In this document: positions 12,687 through 25,447 of the stretch, piece by piece
Layout: every line of letters begins with the position of its first letter
Position numbering within the stretch: position 1 is the stretch's first letter
Origin: Sternotherus odoratus
Taxonomy: Eukaryota > Chordata > Testudines > Kinosternidae
Length of the DNA stretch: 64,000 bases
Assembly (NCBI GenBank): GCA_032164245.1
Contig: JAVMKO010000003.1
Coordinates: 36,954,890 to 37,018,889 of the forward strand
Direction of reading: 5' to 3'
The notes under the pieces: generated by a model
Databases searched by the model: none
What the model was told of the DNA's origin: nothing
The model's input: only the letters and a program-made list of their open reading frames with translations
Position numbers and translations under genes: made by a program

Positions 12687-13881
12687 CTAGACACCAAACA
12701 TCACGAGACTCACAATCAGCTTAGGAGAGATGGCAGCATTAGAGAAGTAAAAGGGAGAAAATCTGGAAAGACAGAGTAAGCTCTCTCATGGGAACAGAGG
12801 CACAATTCCCAGGTTATCGTCTTCAAACTCCAGTCATTGCAGCTGATACAAGGGACCTATGCTCCTCAAAGCAGCATTGAGGCCTTTGGGAAAGCTCTAG
12901 GCCCTTATCAGCACTGCCTGATCCTGCTTTTCTTACAGGTAAGTGGGACCCTACTTGTGAGTTGAAAGGACTTAACCTCACAAGCTACTAAGCAACCCTC
13001 AACTCCCACTGAACTAAACTGGAGGTTACTCAACATCTCACAGCACCAGGCTCAAACGCGGTTATTAGTTCTCAACTCCTGGGAGCAGATCCCTGAATTC
13101 TCTCATCCTTATTTCAAAATGTAACAACAGGATGCAATTAAGCACAATTAACAAAGGGGTCAAATGGTCATCTGATAAGCTGTGGTCCAAACAGGCAGCC
13201 TGGAAAGGTCAGTGCTGCTAAGCCTGCACAGTATTGATGAGAGAAAAAACAGTATCATTTTAAAAAATGAAAAATAACAATCCCAGTGTATTAAACTAGA
13301 GAGACTTATGTGCTTTCTGTGTTTTATCTTTATTATGTAGAGACATTTCATAGTCAGTCTGCACAATTTTATACCTTACAGCCATAAACTAGGCAAGTCT
13401 CACAATACCTGAGTGAGTTAGGCAGCTTCCCCGAAACTTAAATCTGAGTTTTACTGCTTTAGTCTAAATAATTCTTTGTTTCATCTTCATGACGGTCTGT
13501 CTTAATAAATCCATCTTGAAGATTATGATTCCCAGCAATCCACTGACATCTCCTTTTAGAACGACGACACACTGAAATCCCCAGGAAGAATACACAGTAC
13601 AAGCACAAGGGACTACAAATCTCTCAAGAGCTAACTCCTATACAAAGGGCACAGCCAGAGTAAAAATAGGGTGTTTGGGGGCAGAGGCCACAGGATTTAC
13701 GTGGTTGCAGATCCTCCACGTCTACCTCCACGAACAGGGGGCTCAGACCTCTTGGTCCCCCAAATTCTGCCTCCACCACTGGGTGAAACCACAGTCCTAG
13801 ATCAATTCTGAAACATTTTTGGCCCTCTGTGCTTATGGAGAGAAGGCAAGGTTTGTCCTAGGGAATTAGGGCTCTCAAGGA
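12687..13881. other. No recognised feature
   Basis: Unique-looking DNA between the Penelope element and a CR1 tail. No exon or transposon identified. Confidence 0.5.
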
Positions 13882-13927
13882 ATTGGCCACTTGGTCTGAC
13901 CCAGTACGGCCATTCTTATGTTCTTAA
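13882..13927 (+). mobile_element. CR1 LINE 3' tail fragment
   Basis: Ends GGTCTGACCCAGTACGGCC followed by ATTCTTATGTTCTTA, the same 3' terminus as the CR1 at 59880..59930. Only the last few dozen bases are recognisable. Confidence 0.7.
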
Positions 13928-14147
13928 AACCATTTGCTGTTGGTGGGCTGCATCCTGGGCCTGCTGTTCCATCATCCACCACCAGGATCTCTACCATTAT
14001 CTCCCTTTCCTACCTCTTTTGCCGAGTGGGTTCAAGTAATCCTGTGGTACCTTACATCATATGTGACCAGGTGCCATTCTCCACCTGATCTAAAACAAAG
14101 CCCTGTGTAGAGTGACCACTACCTCCCTTCCTGTGGTTTGGTTTTAT

Positions 14148-15962
14148 TCACAGATACCAAGGCAAGAAGGGACTACTGTGATCATTGAATCTGACCTCCT
14201 ATATAGCACACACCAGAAGACTTCCTCAACACTTTTAGAAAAACATCCAGTCTGGATTTAAAAATGGTAAGTGATGGAGAAACTACCACAACCATTGGTA
14301 AATTGTTCCAACAATAAATTACTCTCACTGTTAAAAACATCATTACACCTTACTTCCAGTCTGAATTTGTTTAGCTTCAATGTTCAGCCATTTGTTTGTA
14401 TTATACCTTTCACTACTAGACAGATGAGCCCATTAAATATTTTTCCCCATCAAGGTTCTTCCGCACTGTAATCAAGACACCCATTAACCTTCTCTTTGTT
14501 CAGCTAACCAGACACAAGGAGATCAGCCTATCACTATAAGGCACGTTTTCTATTCCTTTAATCATTCTCATGACTTTTCTCTGAGCCCTCCCTGGTTTAT
14601 AAAAATCCTTCATGAATTGTGGGCACCAGAACTGGACACAGTATTCCAGCAGTGCCCACACCAGTGCCAAATATAGAGATAATCTCTCTCCTCCTATTCA
14701 AGATTCTCTTGTTTATGCATTAGAATTGCATTAGCTCACACTGGGAGGTCACATTCAGCTGATTATCCACCATAAGAACCAGATCTTTTTCACAGTCATT
14801 ATTTTGCAGGACAAAGTCCCTCATCCTGTAAGTATGGACTATATTTTTTGTTCCTAGATGTACACATTTATATTTAGCCATATTAAAATGCATACTGTTT
14901 GCTTACGCACAGTTTATCAAGTGATCCATATTGCTCTGAATCAGTGACCTGTGTTCTTCATTATTTACCACTCCCCCGGTTTTTGTGTCAGTGATGATTT
15001 TATGTTTTCTTTCAGGTCTTTCATAAAGATGGCAAATAGCGTAGGGCCAAGAACCATCCCCTCAAGACCCCACTAGAAACAGACTTCTCAATAATGATTT
15101 CCTGTTTACAGTTACCTTTTCAGACCAATGAATAAACCAGTTTTTAATGCATTTAATGTATGCCTAGTTAATTTTATATAATTTGGGTTTTTTAATCAAA
15201 CTGTGATGTGGCACCAAATCAAATGCCTTATAGAAGGCAAAGTATATTACATGAACACTACTACCTTTATCAATCAAACCTGTAGTCTCATCCAAAAAAA
15301 AAAAAAAAGATATCAAGTTAGGATAAAACTAATTTCCATAAACTCGTGTTGATTTGCATTCATTACATTACGCTCCTTTATTTCATCATTAATCAAATCC
15401 TGCATCAGCCGCTCTATTTTCTTGCCCAGGATCAATGTCAGCCTGACAGGACTATAATTACCAGATCTTCTTTACATAAACATTTATCCTTTTTTCTAAA
15501 AAAAATTGACACATTAGCTTTGTTCCAGTCTTCTGGAACTTCCATAGTTCTCCAAGGCTTACTGAAAATCAATATTAACGGTTCAGCTAGCTCCTTAGCT
15601 AGTTCTTTTAAAACTCTTGTACACAAGTTATCTGGAACTGCTGATTTAAAAATGTCTAACTTTAGTAAACTTCTGTTCAACATCCCCCAGAGAAACTAGT
15701 GAAATAGAAGGAGTGTTATCACCATATAATGAGACAGCATCATTTGTGTTTCCCCAAATATAGAACAGAAATATGTACTGAATTACTTCTGCCTCGTCTA
15801 CATTATTATTGATAATTCTACCATTTCCATCTAGTAATAGAAAAATACTCTTGTCAGTATTCTTTTTGTTCCTAATACATTTTAAAAAGACTCTCTTATT
15901 GTCCTTTGCCTGCAGGCCAAAGATTTCTCATGGTGTCCCTTGACTTCCCAGATCAAATTATT
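14148..15962 (-). mobile_element. CR1 LINE, old antisense copy
   Basis: Minus-strand CR1 from its 3' end (about 14148) up into the reverse transcriptase N-terminus (about 15962). A minus-strand stretch at 15438..15683 still reads LDIFKSAVPDNLCTRVLKEL and WRTMEVPEDWNKANV, the CR1 equivalent of PGPDGIHPRVLKEL...DWKIANV in the young copy at 57297..59735. Many stops and indels, and a poly(A)-like interruption at 15294..15308. It lacks the endonuclease. Confidence 0.87.
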
Positions 15963-16244
15963 AGCACATAAATTAACATCACCACAACATAAAAGTCAGT
16001 TCCACCTTCTCCCCAGGCAAATTATACTGTCAGTAAATTACTAATTAGCCATTCTGGCCACATCAGGGAGATTAACAGATTAAATGTTAAGAAAGAGTAT
16101 TTTACAATGGAATATATATTTTTTTGTTCTCTTTGTACAGTATCTGGCATATATCCTTTTAAAACTTCATAGATTAAAGACTGTTTCCTTCAAAAATATA
16201 AAAAAAATGGTTAAGTGGCCTTATCATCATCAAGACAGTGTATT

Positions 16245-16904
16245 TCATAAAACTATGCCCACACCTTAAATACTGCATGCAGTTCTGGTTCTCAGAAAAG
16301 ATATTAGAAGTGTAAAACATACAGGGGAGGACAACACAAAAAGATTAAGGGTATGGAACAGATTCCATCGGAGGAGAGATTAAAAAGACTGGGACTGTTC
16401 TGCTTTGAAAAGTGATGACTAAGGGGGGATATGACAGAGGTCTATAAAATCATGACTGGTGTGGAGAAAATGAATAAGCAAGTGTTATTTACCCCTTCAC
16501 ATAGTACAAGTACCAGGGATCACTCATTAAATTATATTAATAACAGCAGGTTTAAAACAAACAAAAACAAGTGCTTCTTCACTCAATGCAGAGTCAACCT
16601 GTGGAACATATTGTCAGGGGATGAAGGCCAAAAATCTAACTGGGTTCAAAAAGAATTAGATACATTCATGGAGTATATAGGTCCATCAATGTCTATTAGC
16701 CAAGATGATCAGGGATGCTCCAGGTGTTCTTGTGCCTTTGACTGCCAGATGCTGGGGCTGGACTACAGGGGATGGATCACTCAATAACAGTCTTTTCCAT
16801 TCATTCCCTCTGAAGCACCTGGCACTGGCAACCATTGGAAGAAAGAATACCAGACTAGATGGTCCATTGATCTGACCCGGAATGGCCATTCTTATGTTTT
16901 TATG
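16245..16904 (+). mobile_element. CR1 LINE 3' end, sense copy
   Basis: C-terminal end of ORF2 plus 3' UTR. The 16431..16787 stretch reads TEVYKIMTGVEKMNK, SRFKTNKNKCFFTQ and VNLWNILSGDEG, matching EVYKIMSGVEEVNK, SRFKTNKRKFFFTQ and VNLWNSLPEEA of the young CR1. The 3' end is CTGACCCGGAATGGCCATTC then TTATGTTTTTATG. Truncated at its 5' side and diverged. Confidence 0.87.
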
Positions 16905-17048
16905 TGGAGGAACTGAGTAGGCCACTGGGACCTTGCAATAGCTATCCATTTAATTTCATTCTTTTTACTGTAGTTTAAATACGTAAGTATTAAAAACAAT
17001 AATACAGAAATCTAATTTATTTAAAAACCTATGTGTAAAGGGTCTTCA

Positions 17049-17137
17049 TGGGCCAAATTCTCTGCAGACATGAATGGGTACAATATTAGACGTTATAGGT
17101 GACATCACGTACACCAGCAGAGAATTTAGCCCTAAAT
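17049..17137. repeat. Ancient palindromic repeat copy
   Basis: Left GGGCCAAATTCTCTGC and right GCAGAGAATTTAGCCC are near-perfect inverted ends 89 bp apart. Confidence 0.6.
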
Positions 17138-20100
17138 ATTAGGTATTTATATGGATGAAAATACTATTGGTCATTTTGAAAGGTCTGATTCAGCCTTCGA
17201 TAATGTACAAGGGAGGACTGGAGGAATTGTTTTTCTAGTTTGTTGGTTGCCAACAATGGATGCGTACCATATACTAGCATTGATACTGCAGGTTTTCCTG
17301 ACTAGCTTTCTAGGCTTCCACTCATTACTTCCATAATTTAACTTTATGCTGGGCCCCCCTGTGTCATTGCCATCTATCAGTTGTGCATGCCCCATCTGCA
17401 AAAGAGGACGGGCTACTGCAAGTTCTACTCTTATCATTGCGGGTTCGACACAGATCACTAACTAGGAGGAGACAGAGAGTGGATGATGTCATCAGTGCAG
17501 TCTAGTGTACTGTCACAATGGCTCAAAATGATTGGAAATGACTGGCTTGGTTTGATTACTGAAGGATCTCTGTGTAATACTCTGGCCAAAGTACAGGACT
17601 GTAAAACCAATCCCGTTGTACTCATTTTACAGTACTATTTTCACAGAAATCAAGTCCTAAAATACAATACAAAGCACAAATCAACTCCTGCCCCCATGCA
17701 CCCCACCCGCAAACTAAATGAGCTGTTGTCAAGGTTGACAAGTTCTGCCTGCTGTAGCTCTTGTGTGTTTTCTAGGAAATTTTAGCCAGGGGTGTTATTT
17801 TAAGAGAAGAGCAAATGGGGAAACCCCATGGCCTAGCCCATAAAATATGAACTTTAGGTGCAATGAAGTACTCATAAATATAACTCAGAACAAGAGGATT
17901 CATTGTTCCTCCTGATCCCTTTTAGCTGATCCTCTGATCTCAGCCTCTCTGTATGCGTCATGGCAGCCCTCATCCTCTAACCTGTGGTTTTTAAAAGCTC
18001 GCTACTATGTTATTTATGACTATTGTGTCAGTAGCCAGTCTCTGTGCTCCCTTCACACACATACTGGGGGGAGAAGGGGCTTATTTTCTTTTACTAGGAT
18101 GAAAGGATTTGCATCTGGAACTGAGTGGTTTGGGGACATTGAAGAAGTTACTTTGCTATAAGGGAGGAATTGGAGGATGAAGTATTCAATTTTCTACTTC
18201 TACCTGCATGGCTTAAAGAGCACCTCTTCACTCCCTCTCATTTACACCTCATCCATCTTTATCTTGCGACCTTTCATTCTCCCGTCTCTCTTTTAACACC
18301 ACCTCCAATTTCAAGAACTTTATTGGCATGACAAGGTATACAAGTGTCGCCATAGGGAATACATCACATTCCATATCAGCAATTCCAATGTTGAAATGTC
18401 CTCATTCATTCTCTCCTTTGTCATCTTTATCGCATTCATTTTTCTTGATGCTTTCTTTAATGCTTTCTTAAAGCATTATTCTAATTCACTGTCTCAACAG
18501 CAAAATGAAACTGCCATAAAATTAAAGTTCAGTGACCCACATTTGCTGATGGGGAGGAGGAGGAGAAGGAGGAGACTAGGGGAAGAGTGTGGGAAATAAT
18601 TACAAGCCTTAGCAGCCAGAGTTCTCCTGGAGCCCCGGGGGAGCTTTTCGTTAGCAGGAGGCTGCAATTGGCACTTCATAAACTGTTCATCCTCAGCTAT
18701 GTGGGAATACAAGACTGCACTTCAAATGATCATCAATTTTCTGCTAAACTCAGCCTGTAGGCCCAAAGAAACCAGCACAAAGGAAGTGTCATTTCTAGAA
18801 AGGGGATGCTTATGTCAGATATCCCAGTTACTCAGGCAGTAGGTGGGTGGCAATGGTAAAACTCACAATATCACATTCAGAAAAGGTAATAATAGCAGCA
18901 GTAAATGTAAAAGAGCACATATGTACCAAGGTTGGCCTATTATCTCAGAGTTTCTAGCAAGGCTGGGAATTAAGAGAGGAGCCCGGGGATGAAAGTCAAG
19001 AAGGCATTTCCACATCCCCACTAGAGACTTATTACTCTCTGATGATCTTCTTCAGAGAGTGAGTCCTCACCATCGTCTCTTGACCTCTTTTGTAGCTAGT
19101 CCCTAGGAATTGGTGTTTTCTGAGGAAAATATGTACTGTTCAATACACACAATCCCTATGTCCCCACCCAAAGCTGTGTTTAGTTTGGAAAAACAACACA
19201 TATTAAAGAAAAAGAAGCAGAACCGGGTCAGCCTCCTTCCAATGGGAAAATATTAATATTTTAAATATATGTTTATGTATAATGAGAGAGAGATTAAAGA
19301 TACCCCTTCACTATGCACTTCTGACCATCTGCTAAATCAGTTTCTCTCTTCAGTTATCTGCACTTTCTTTCAAATCTGTCGGCAAGGGAAGTCAGACAGT
19401 TTTATGCCCCAGTTAATGGAAAGCTTGACATATTTTTGGCTGAGTTGTTACAATTTACTTGAATTTAAAGTGTTAACTTTGGCAAAGAATTAACTGACAG
19501 TTATAAAAATATTATTTTGTTAGATGATATTCATGCAAAATACACAAACCGATCTAGAGGCATGGCTATATAACTCATGACATTAATGTAACATGAGAAA
19601 TTTCCAAGGAAATATATAAATACAGAGTGATAAAGTGATATAGTTTCAGGATGGAAAGACGGACAAATATTTCCCTTTTGAAGTCTTAACAACCTGCTCT
19701 GTTATAATGTAAAAATTGGTTAGCCCTGACTAACAAATGATTAGAGATGGGTGAGCTGTTGGTAGCAAATAAGTTATTCAATGATTTTGTCTTTTTGTTC
19801 CTGTAACAAATTTGTTCGTTATTCAAAGCTGTTTGGGTACTTTATGTGAACATATAAAATTATTCACTTGTTACTCATTGTTTGTGATGTTTGTTTGGAC
19901 TTCTAAATCACAATAGATTGTTTCTGTTCACTGACTGGATGACTAAAAATTTTATTCTGAGGGGAAATCAAAGGAGATTTCAAGTTGCCAGCATGACTTT
20001 TTCAGATAATATTAGCAAGACTCACTTGCTACTAAGTTTCTTGCAAATCTTTCTCTTCTATGACAATTCACAGAAAAAGAAAAACCAGTGATTTTTGAAG

Positions 20101-23100
20101 TTTCCATTCAATATCATCACAAAGTTTTTGAAGCATTTGCCCAACTATACAAATTATTAAGATCTGTGGGCTATTTTATTTAATTTTTATTAACGTCTAT
20201 AAAATAGCATCTGTCTGTTTAACACAAGATAATAAGAACACCTTGCATCACTTTCACTGAGGTTGTTTCAATGTTTCCATTAAAAACTTGTAATTTTGTG
20301 AGATAAATAATGTACTACATCCAAAGAAATTCACTCATAGCTAAAATTAAGCCTAAAAGGTCAGAAACAGACCACTTTTTAAAAAAACCATACAAAACAG
20401 TTTAGCCATTCTTAAGTGCTAAATGAATGTAGAGGTTAATGGTTTCAGATGCTCTTTGCATTCATACATCAAAACTAAATCAGTTTCCACTACTCTTGAC
20501 ATTTTCTTGCTTAGTTTGCCATATCCTACACTACTGATTGGTTACTTTAGTGTGGGAGGTTATAGCAAGTCAATTATTTTGGTTTACGAAACTAGCTACT
20601 GTACAGGCACAATGGCTAAATATGGATAGGAGCCCGTTTTATTTTATACAACTCAAATAGTAATACATAGATTTGTAAGTATTTTGAGTATGAACTAAAA
20701 ACATAGCACAGACTTAAAATTACTTCATACATGTTGTCTTCTATCATATTTGTAATATAGAATAAACAATAGGCTGTAATGAGTCCATAGATGAGTCACA
20801 TTTTAAAGAGGAGCATAAATATGCCTTAAACAAGCATACTCTCTTTGATTTCAACCTTTGATTCAGTAGGTGACTCCAAAGGGTCTAGAGGGGGGACGCT
20901 TAATTAGGTGTGCAGAATGTAGCCCAAAAACTCCTTATGAAAGAGTAGTTTCTGTTTATGGACATTAGCTGCTTTGTAAAGCTAAATATCACAGTCAGTT
21001 CCTTCTTTAAAATAGCATGCACAGTTCCGGTTGACAAATATAATAATGACCTTCCTGTCTGCACTTTTAAAAATTAAAACCACTTTCATGATAGGCAAGA
21101 AAATAGTAGTTGAAAACCAAAGGTTGATTATTTTTGTATTCCATAATATGACAGTGGCCAAGTCTATTCAAACCAAATATAGGAAGACAGAAAATGGAAT
21201 TGCTTATTAAAGGCAAATATCTGCTAACTGCAAGTTTTACAAATGCCTTGTAATCAAAAGAAAATATATAGATATATTAATAGAAATGTGGAGAAACCCT
21301 TAAGCACAGTGGTAGCAGTGCTCATTGTGATGACATATGGAAAACAATCCTTTTACAGGAAAGGTTTGAACATAACTGGTAAAGTCCTTTCTATTTCTTT
21401 GGTCCAAATTTGAGCCAATTTTTTGCCCCCCTCCCTCCTCCTCTTCTTCTTCTTTTTTTTTTTTTTTAAAGGTGTGGGGTTTTTTTTTTTCAGCAAAGTC
21501 CTTTAACATAATTCCCACTGGATACAGTGAGCAAGGACTGTATAATTATTATAGGATTTAGCTCTTCCTTGATGAATACGGTGTCATATATGTCATTTTG
21601 GAGATCAGCCAAAAGGAAGATGCCAGAACTCTAAGCTGCAGTCACTCACTTGCAAGAGTCTGGGTAAAAATGTAACAGGAAAAAACCACCCATGAACAAA
21701 ACAAAGACGCTTGGAAGTTGTAGGTTATATGATCAGATTATTAAAAACTGTTTATTTTGGTGAGGTTTTATTCTTTGTCTTCTGGACCAACCCTGTTAGC
21801 CCTTCTGTTACAATCATCAATATTTATGGTGAGTTACCAATATGCTCAGCATTGTATAAAACATAGGAGAATACATAGTCCCTGCGCTCTAGATCTTTTG
21901 AGAAAGAAGGGGTCTTAATACTGGTAGAAGCAGCATGTGCTTACAGTTTTAATTTTAGATGCAATAAACATGTTCATTTTTTGCTCATGGTTGCTTGAGG
22001 GAACTTCTTGTAATTGCAATTCCCTTTGTCATATTTTTAAAATGTATTTTAAAAGGTGAGAAGTTTAGAACTCCATTCAGAGAGGTAAATTTTTTGGTGT
22101 GCAGTTTTTGTTCTTCAGTACAAAGTGATCTGTCCTTCACTGATTTTTATTTTTCCCCAGTTTCTTTTATAAATTTATTATGTTTCCCATAAGGTTGATT
22201 TTATTTTTGTAGCTCATACCTAATAAGGCTTCTCCAGCAGGACACTTACAGGTTTGTTGTTTTATCATATGTGCTTTAAGTTATTACAATTGGCAATACA
22301 ATGGTTTAACTTTAAAATGCCAGGATGATTAATCTGCTTGGGAAGCAGTATTGACCATATTAAGACTGGCACATAATTAATTAAATATATTTTATCAGTG
22401 CAATCCAGGATTACAAAGATTTATTAATTTGACAAATGTTGCTTCAAATTTAAAATGACTTGCGTTCTTTTACTAACAATACCTCAATTTTATTGATTTT
22501 AAGGTATAGTGTTAGCATGAATTTATTAATGCATATTTTCTCCATTATGTGTTAACATAGCTTGCTCTCATCTGTCGGGATCTTAAATCATATCAAATGG
22601 TTACCTGCTTCAGTGACTTATTTAGTCATACATTATTATGCTAAAACATGGGCTCGTTTAATAAAAATGTTAAAGCTAATCTCTCTTAGTCATCAATATT
22701 TATTATGAATGTTACAGAGTGAAGCATGCTATAAACCACAATTATACAGAATGCACACTGTGGAAGGGCATTCAAACTGATTTAAGGTTAAGCCTAATTT
22801 AGGTTTAAAATATATTTTTAATGGCTTATAGATACCAAACAAAACCTGGAATTTATATCATATTCTTGAGATTTTAATCATGTCTAATTATTGTAACCAC
22901 TAGAAAACTCACAATCTAAGTTTTGGGTTAAAAAATGTAAGACAAAGCATACAGTGTTATTTTTTAAGGCTTTTTGTTTACTTTTTTAAAAGAAAGAACA
23001 TGGACCTCAGGCCAGAACGAGAGGCAGAAATATTAAGATACATAGACAAGACTTGCATTCACCTGAATGGCAATGTTGCTCATATAAGCACTGCAGAATC

Positions 23101-23215
23101 CAAACAGTCCAGTCTTGATCCCAATCCTGTAAAGACTTATGCATGTATTTAATATTTCATCCTATTAAAATCAACCTATTAAAAGAAGTCCTATTAAAAT
23201 CATCAGGCTTACTCA
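17138..23215. other. Long repeat-poor stretch of presumed BMP5 intron 1
   Basis: Six kilobases with no recognised transposon or exon. Low-complexity tracts occur: a GGA-rich run near 18551..18578 and a polypyrimidine run with long T tracts at 21424..21492. The AT-rich part 21990..22960 is rich in homeodomain-type cores (ATTA/TAAT) and is a candidate for conserved non-coding sequence. Confidence 0.5.
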
Positions 23216-23308
23216 AAGGGTCAGATCCTCAGTCGCTGTAGAGGGATGTAGCTCAATTGACTTTAGAGGAACTGTACCAATTTACACTAGCTGAGGATGT
23301 GACCACAG
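23216..23308. repeat. Ancient palindromic repeat copy
   Basis: Left GGGTCAGATCCTCAG and right CTAGCTGAGGATGTGACC are inverted relatives; the interior contains a CTCAATTGACTTTAGAGG box in place of the hairpin loop. Confidence 0.6.
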
Positions 23309-24963
23309 TGTATTAAATTAAGTACATATGTAAACGTTTGTAGGATTGGATACTTGACTATTGTTTAGGAGATCATAGTGTTTCCTTTTTTTATATATTG
23401 GCATTTTAACTTCAAATGCTGTAGAGTACTTTTTGTGAGTTGTATCATGTTGCCAATAATTTTTAAACTAATAGATAATATAGAAATATTATATTTAGGA
23501 AAACCCTGGAAAGGAACTGATCTTAAGTTTTATTCTGTTCAACTGGTTCACTTCTGGGACAAAAAATTAATTACATTAATTTATTAACTGTATTTGGAGT
23601 TGCACATATATGTCACCGGTTTTTTTGGGGGGGGGGAAAGGGGTTTGAAAAAATTGAGCACACTAATCTGCCAACTAATTAGTGAAATGTGATTTTAATA
23701 TTATGGAAACTGAACTCTAGGGTGTCATTTTCCTACAAATTCTGGTAGCTAAGAAGGTTAATGAGTAGAGACATGTTTAATCCTGCTGCAGGTTTTAGGG
23801 ACCTGGAAGACAAAAAAAGGCTAAAATGTGTGTGCTAATGTGTATTTCAGAAAATGGGCCAATATTTAAAAAGTTACCATAATAACTATTACTCCGGAAA
23901 GCAAGAGAATTTATCACATCTTTTACAGCACTTATAGAAATCCTTCAGATTTTCGTTTTCACTCTTGCTACTAAAGTTCAAATTAGAAGTTGTATAAATA
24001 GTGCTGTCATGCTTGAAGTATATTTCTTTTTCATTTTTAGATTGTGAAAGTAGTGAATAATTTAAATGAATTGTTTGCAAAATTCTTAATGAAATTAAGT
24101 TGCCTATTCTGCTTGGGAAACGTGCAATTGATTTTTTTTCATTGAATTATGTACTGTTTCATAACTGGTAAATATGTTGCTAGTCAAGATCAATTATAAT
24201 TGAGTTTCATCCAGTATCTTAATTAACATACACTTTCAAAAGTCTAGGAACTCTTCTTTTTGACTTGCTTCTGTTCTGAAATATTCTCTCTATTATTTAT
24301 GTTATAAATAAGAATACAAAATTTTAAGACCTAACCCAGGTTCCAGACACCCTGACAAAACACTAGAAATACAACCCTGGGTTATAAAATAGAAACAAAA
24401 AAAAAATCAGCAGCAGATGCCACAAAATCCAGCCATCCAGCTGAAAAGATAACAAAAATTTGACATTTACCAACAGAAAACAAACAAACAAAAAACCCTT
24501 CTCGTTAGAAACGGGTTGATTCCCCACCCTCTTAACATTCTATCCTTTAAAATATTGACATCTAATGTTTGCTTATGTTTAAGCTTTACATAAAATGGAG
24601 GGGGGAAATAATCCACCATTACACATAAGGGTTTGATTTTTTCTTTTAGTTTAAAAAAAATGAAGCTGGCCTAAGGCTAGCACTTTCATTACATCAATGA
24701 AAGAAAGAAAACAGAAGCCAGGAGAGGGGAGTTATAGAAACTGAGTTTATATAAACAGTGAGAAAAACCTTTTTCCATGGCCACCTACAATGTAGCTACT
24801 TTACCATTAGTACAACTTTTATTTTATTAGTAGTACAACTTCCAGGGCCCAATCCTGTTTTGCTTATACAGGCTAAGCTCCCACTGGGAGATTTGCCTCT
24901 GTACAAACTGCAGGAATAGGGTGCTAGTTTGTCAAACAGAGCAGAAAAAATGTTTAGACCTAC
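23309..24963. other. 3' flank of exon 1: start of BMP5 intron 1
   Basis: The intron begins on the minus strand at 24963 with GTAGGT. AT-rich, with poly(G) at 23627..23636 and A-rich runs near 24400 and 24480. No transposon recognised. Confidence 0.6.
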
Positions 24964-25447
24964 CTAAATTGACAAAGCTCATGACCATGTCGGCATCATT
25001 CAGAAAGTTGGTATCACGCAGGCTGGCTAAGGGAGGACTCTGTGTGGTCAGGGGGGTCATGCGAGATAATTGTATTCTCCGTGAGTATCCGTTTGGAGAT
25101 GCGGAGTATCCTTTTCTTACCCCTCTGCTCTCTCCTCCCATTGATTCCCTCAGTGAATACTCCAGTTCCTCAGTATCCTCTTCATTTGTCATGGCATTGT
25201 ACAGGTCCAGCATGAAGAGGGGTGCAGAAGAAGCCTGCTTTCCAGGTGAAAATGGTCTGGGTCTGTGAGGTAAACCCAAGATGGAGAGAATCTCTCTCTG
25301 GATCTCCCTTCTCTCATGGTTCCGCAGCCTCCTGTAAATAAAACTTGAATGGACATGATTGTCTCCTACGCCTCCCTGTGCATGACCCACTAGAACCCAG
25401 CAATTCCAGAACAAGCCCAGGAAAGCTTTGAGTGCTGTTAGGTTCAT
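24964..25447 (-). CDS. BMP5: BMP5 coding exon 1 (bone morphogenetic protein 5, N-terminal 161 codons)
   Basis: Secreted TGF-beta family ligand precursor; the mature dimer signals through BMP receptors and SMAD1/5/8 in skeletal and soft-tissue development. The frame reads from ATG at 25447..25445 for 161 codons plus one base. Residues 1 to about 24 form a hydrophobic signal peptide ([16 protein letters not shown]). The prodomain follows, with the strongly conserved blocks [17 protein letters not shown] (29-45), [17 protein letters not shown] (47-63) and [11 protein letters not shown] (76-86), and the exon ends in [12 protein letters not shown]. It stops at a good splice donor, GTAGGT, read on the minus strand just below 24964, so intron 1 is phase 1. 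The ATG has A at -3, and the codon opening the frame further upstream is TTG, not ATG. The furin site and cystine-knot domain lie in later exons that I could not find to the left; they are presumably outside the window. BMP7, BMP6 and BMP8 share the architecture, but the prodomain wording fits BMP5. Confidence 0.95.

Noticed and set aside
1..24963. BMP5 exon 2
   Set aside because: No minus-strand stretch coding the expected continuation of the prodomain was seen; intron 1 probably extends beyond the window.
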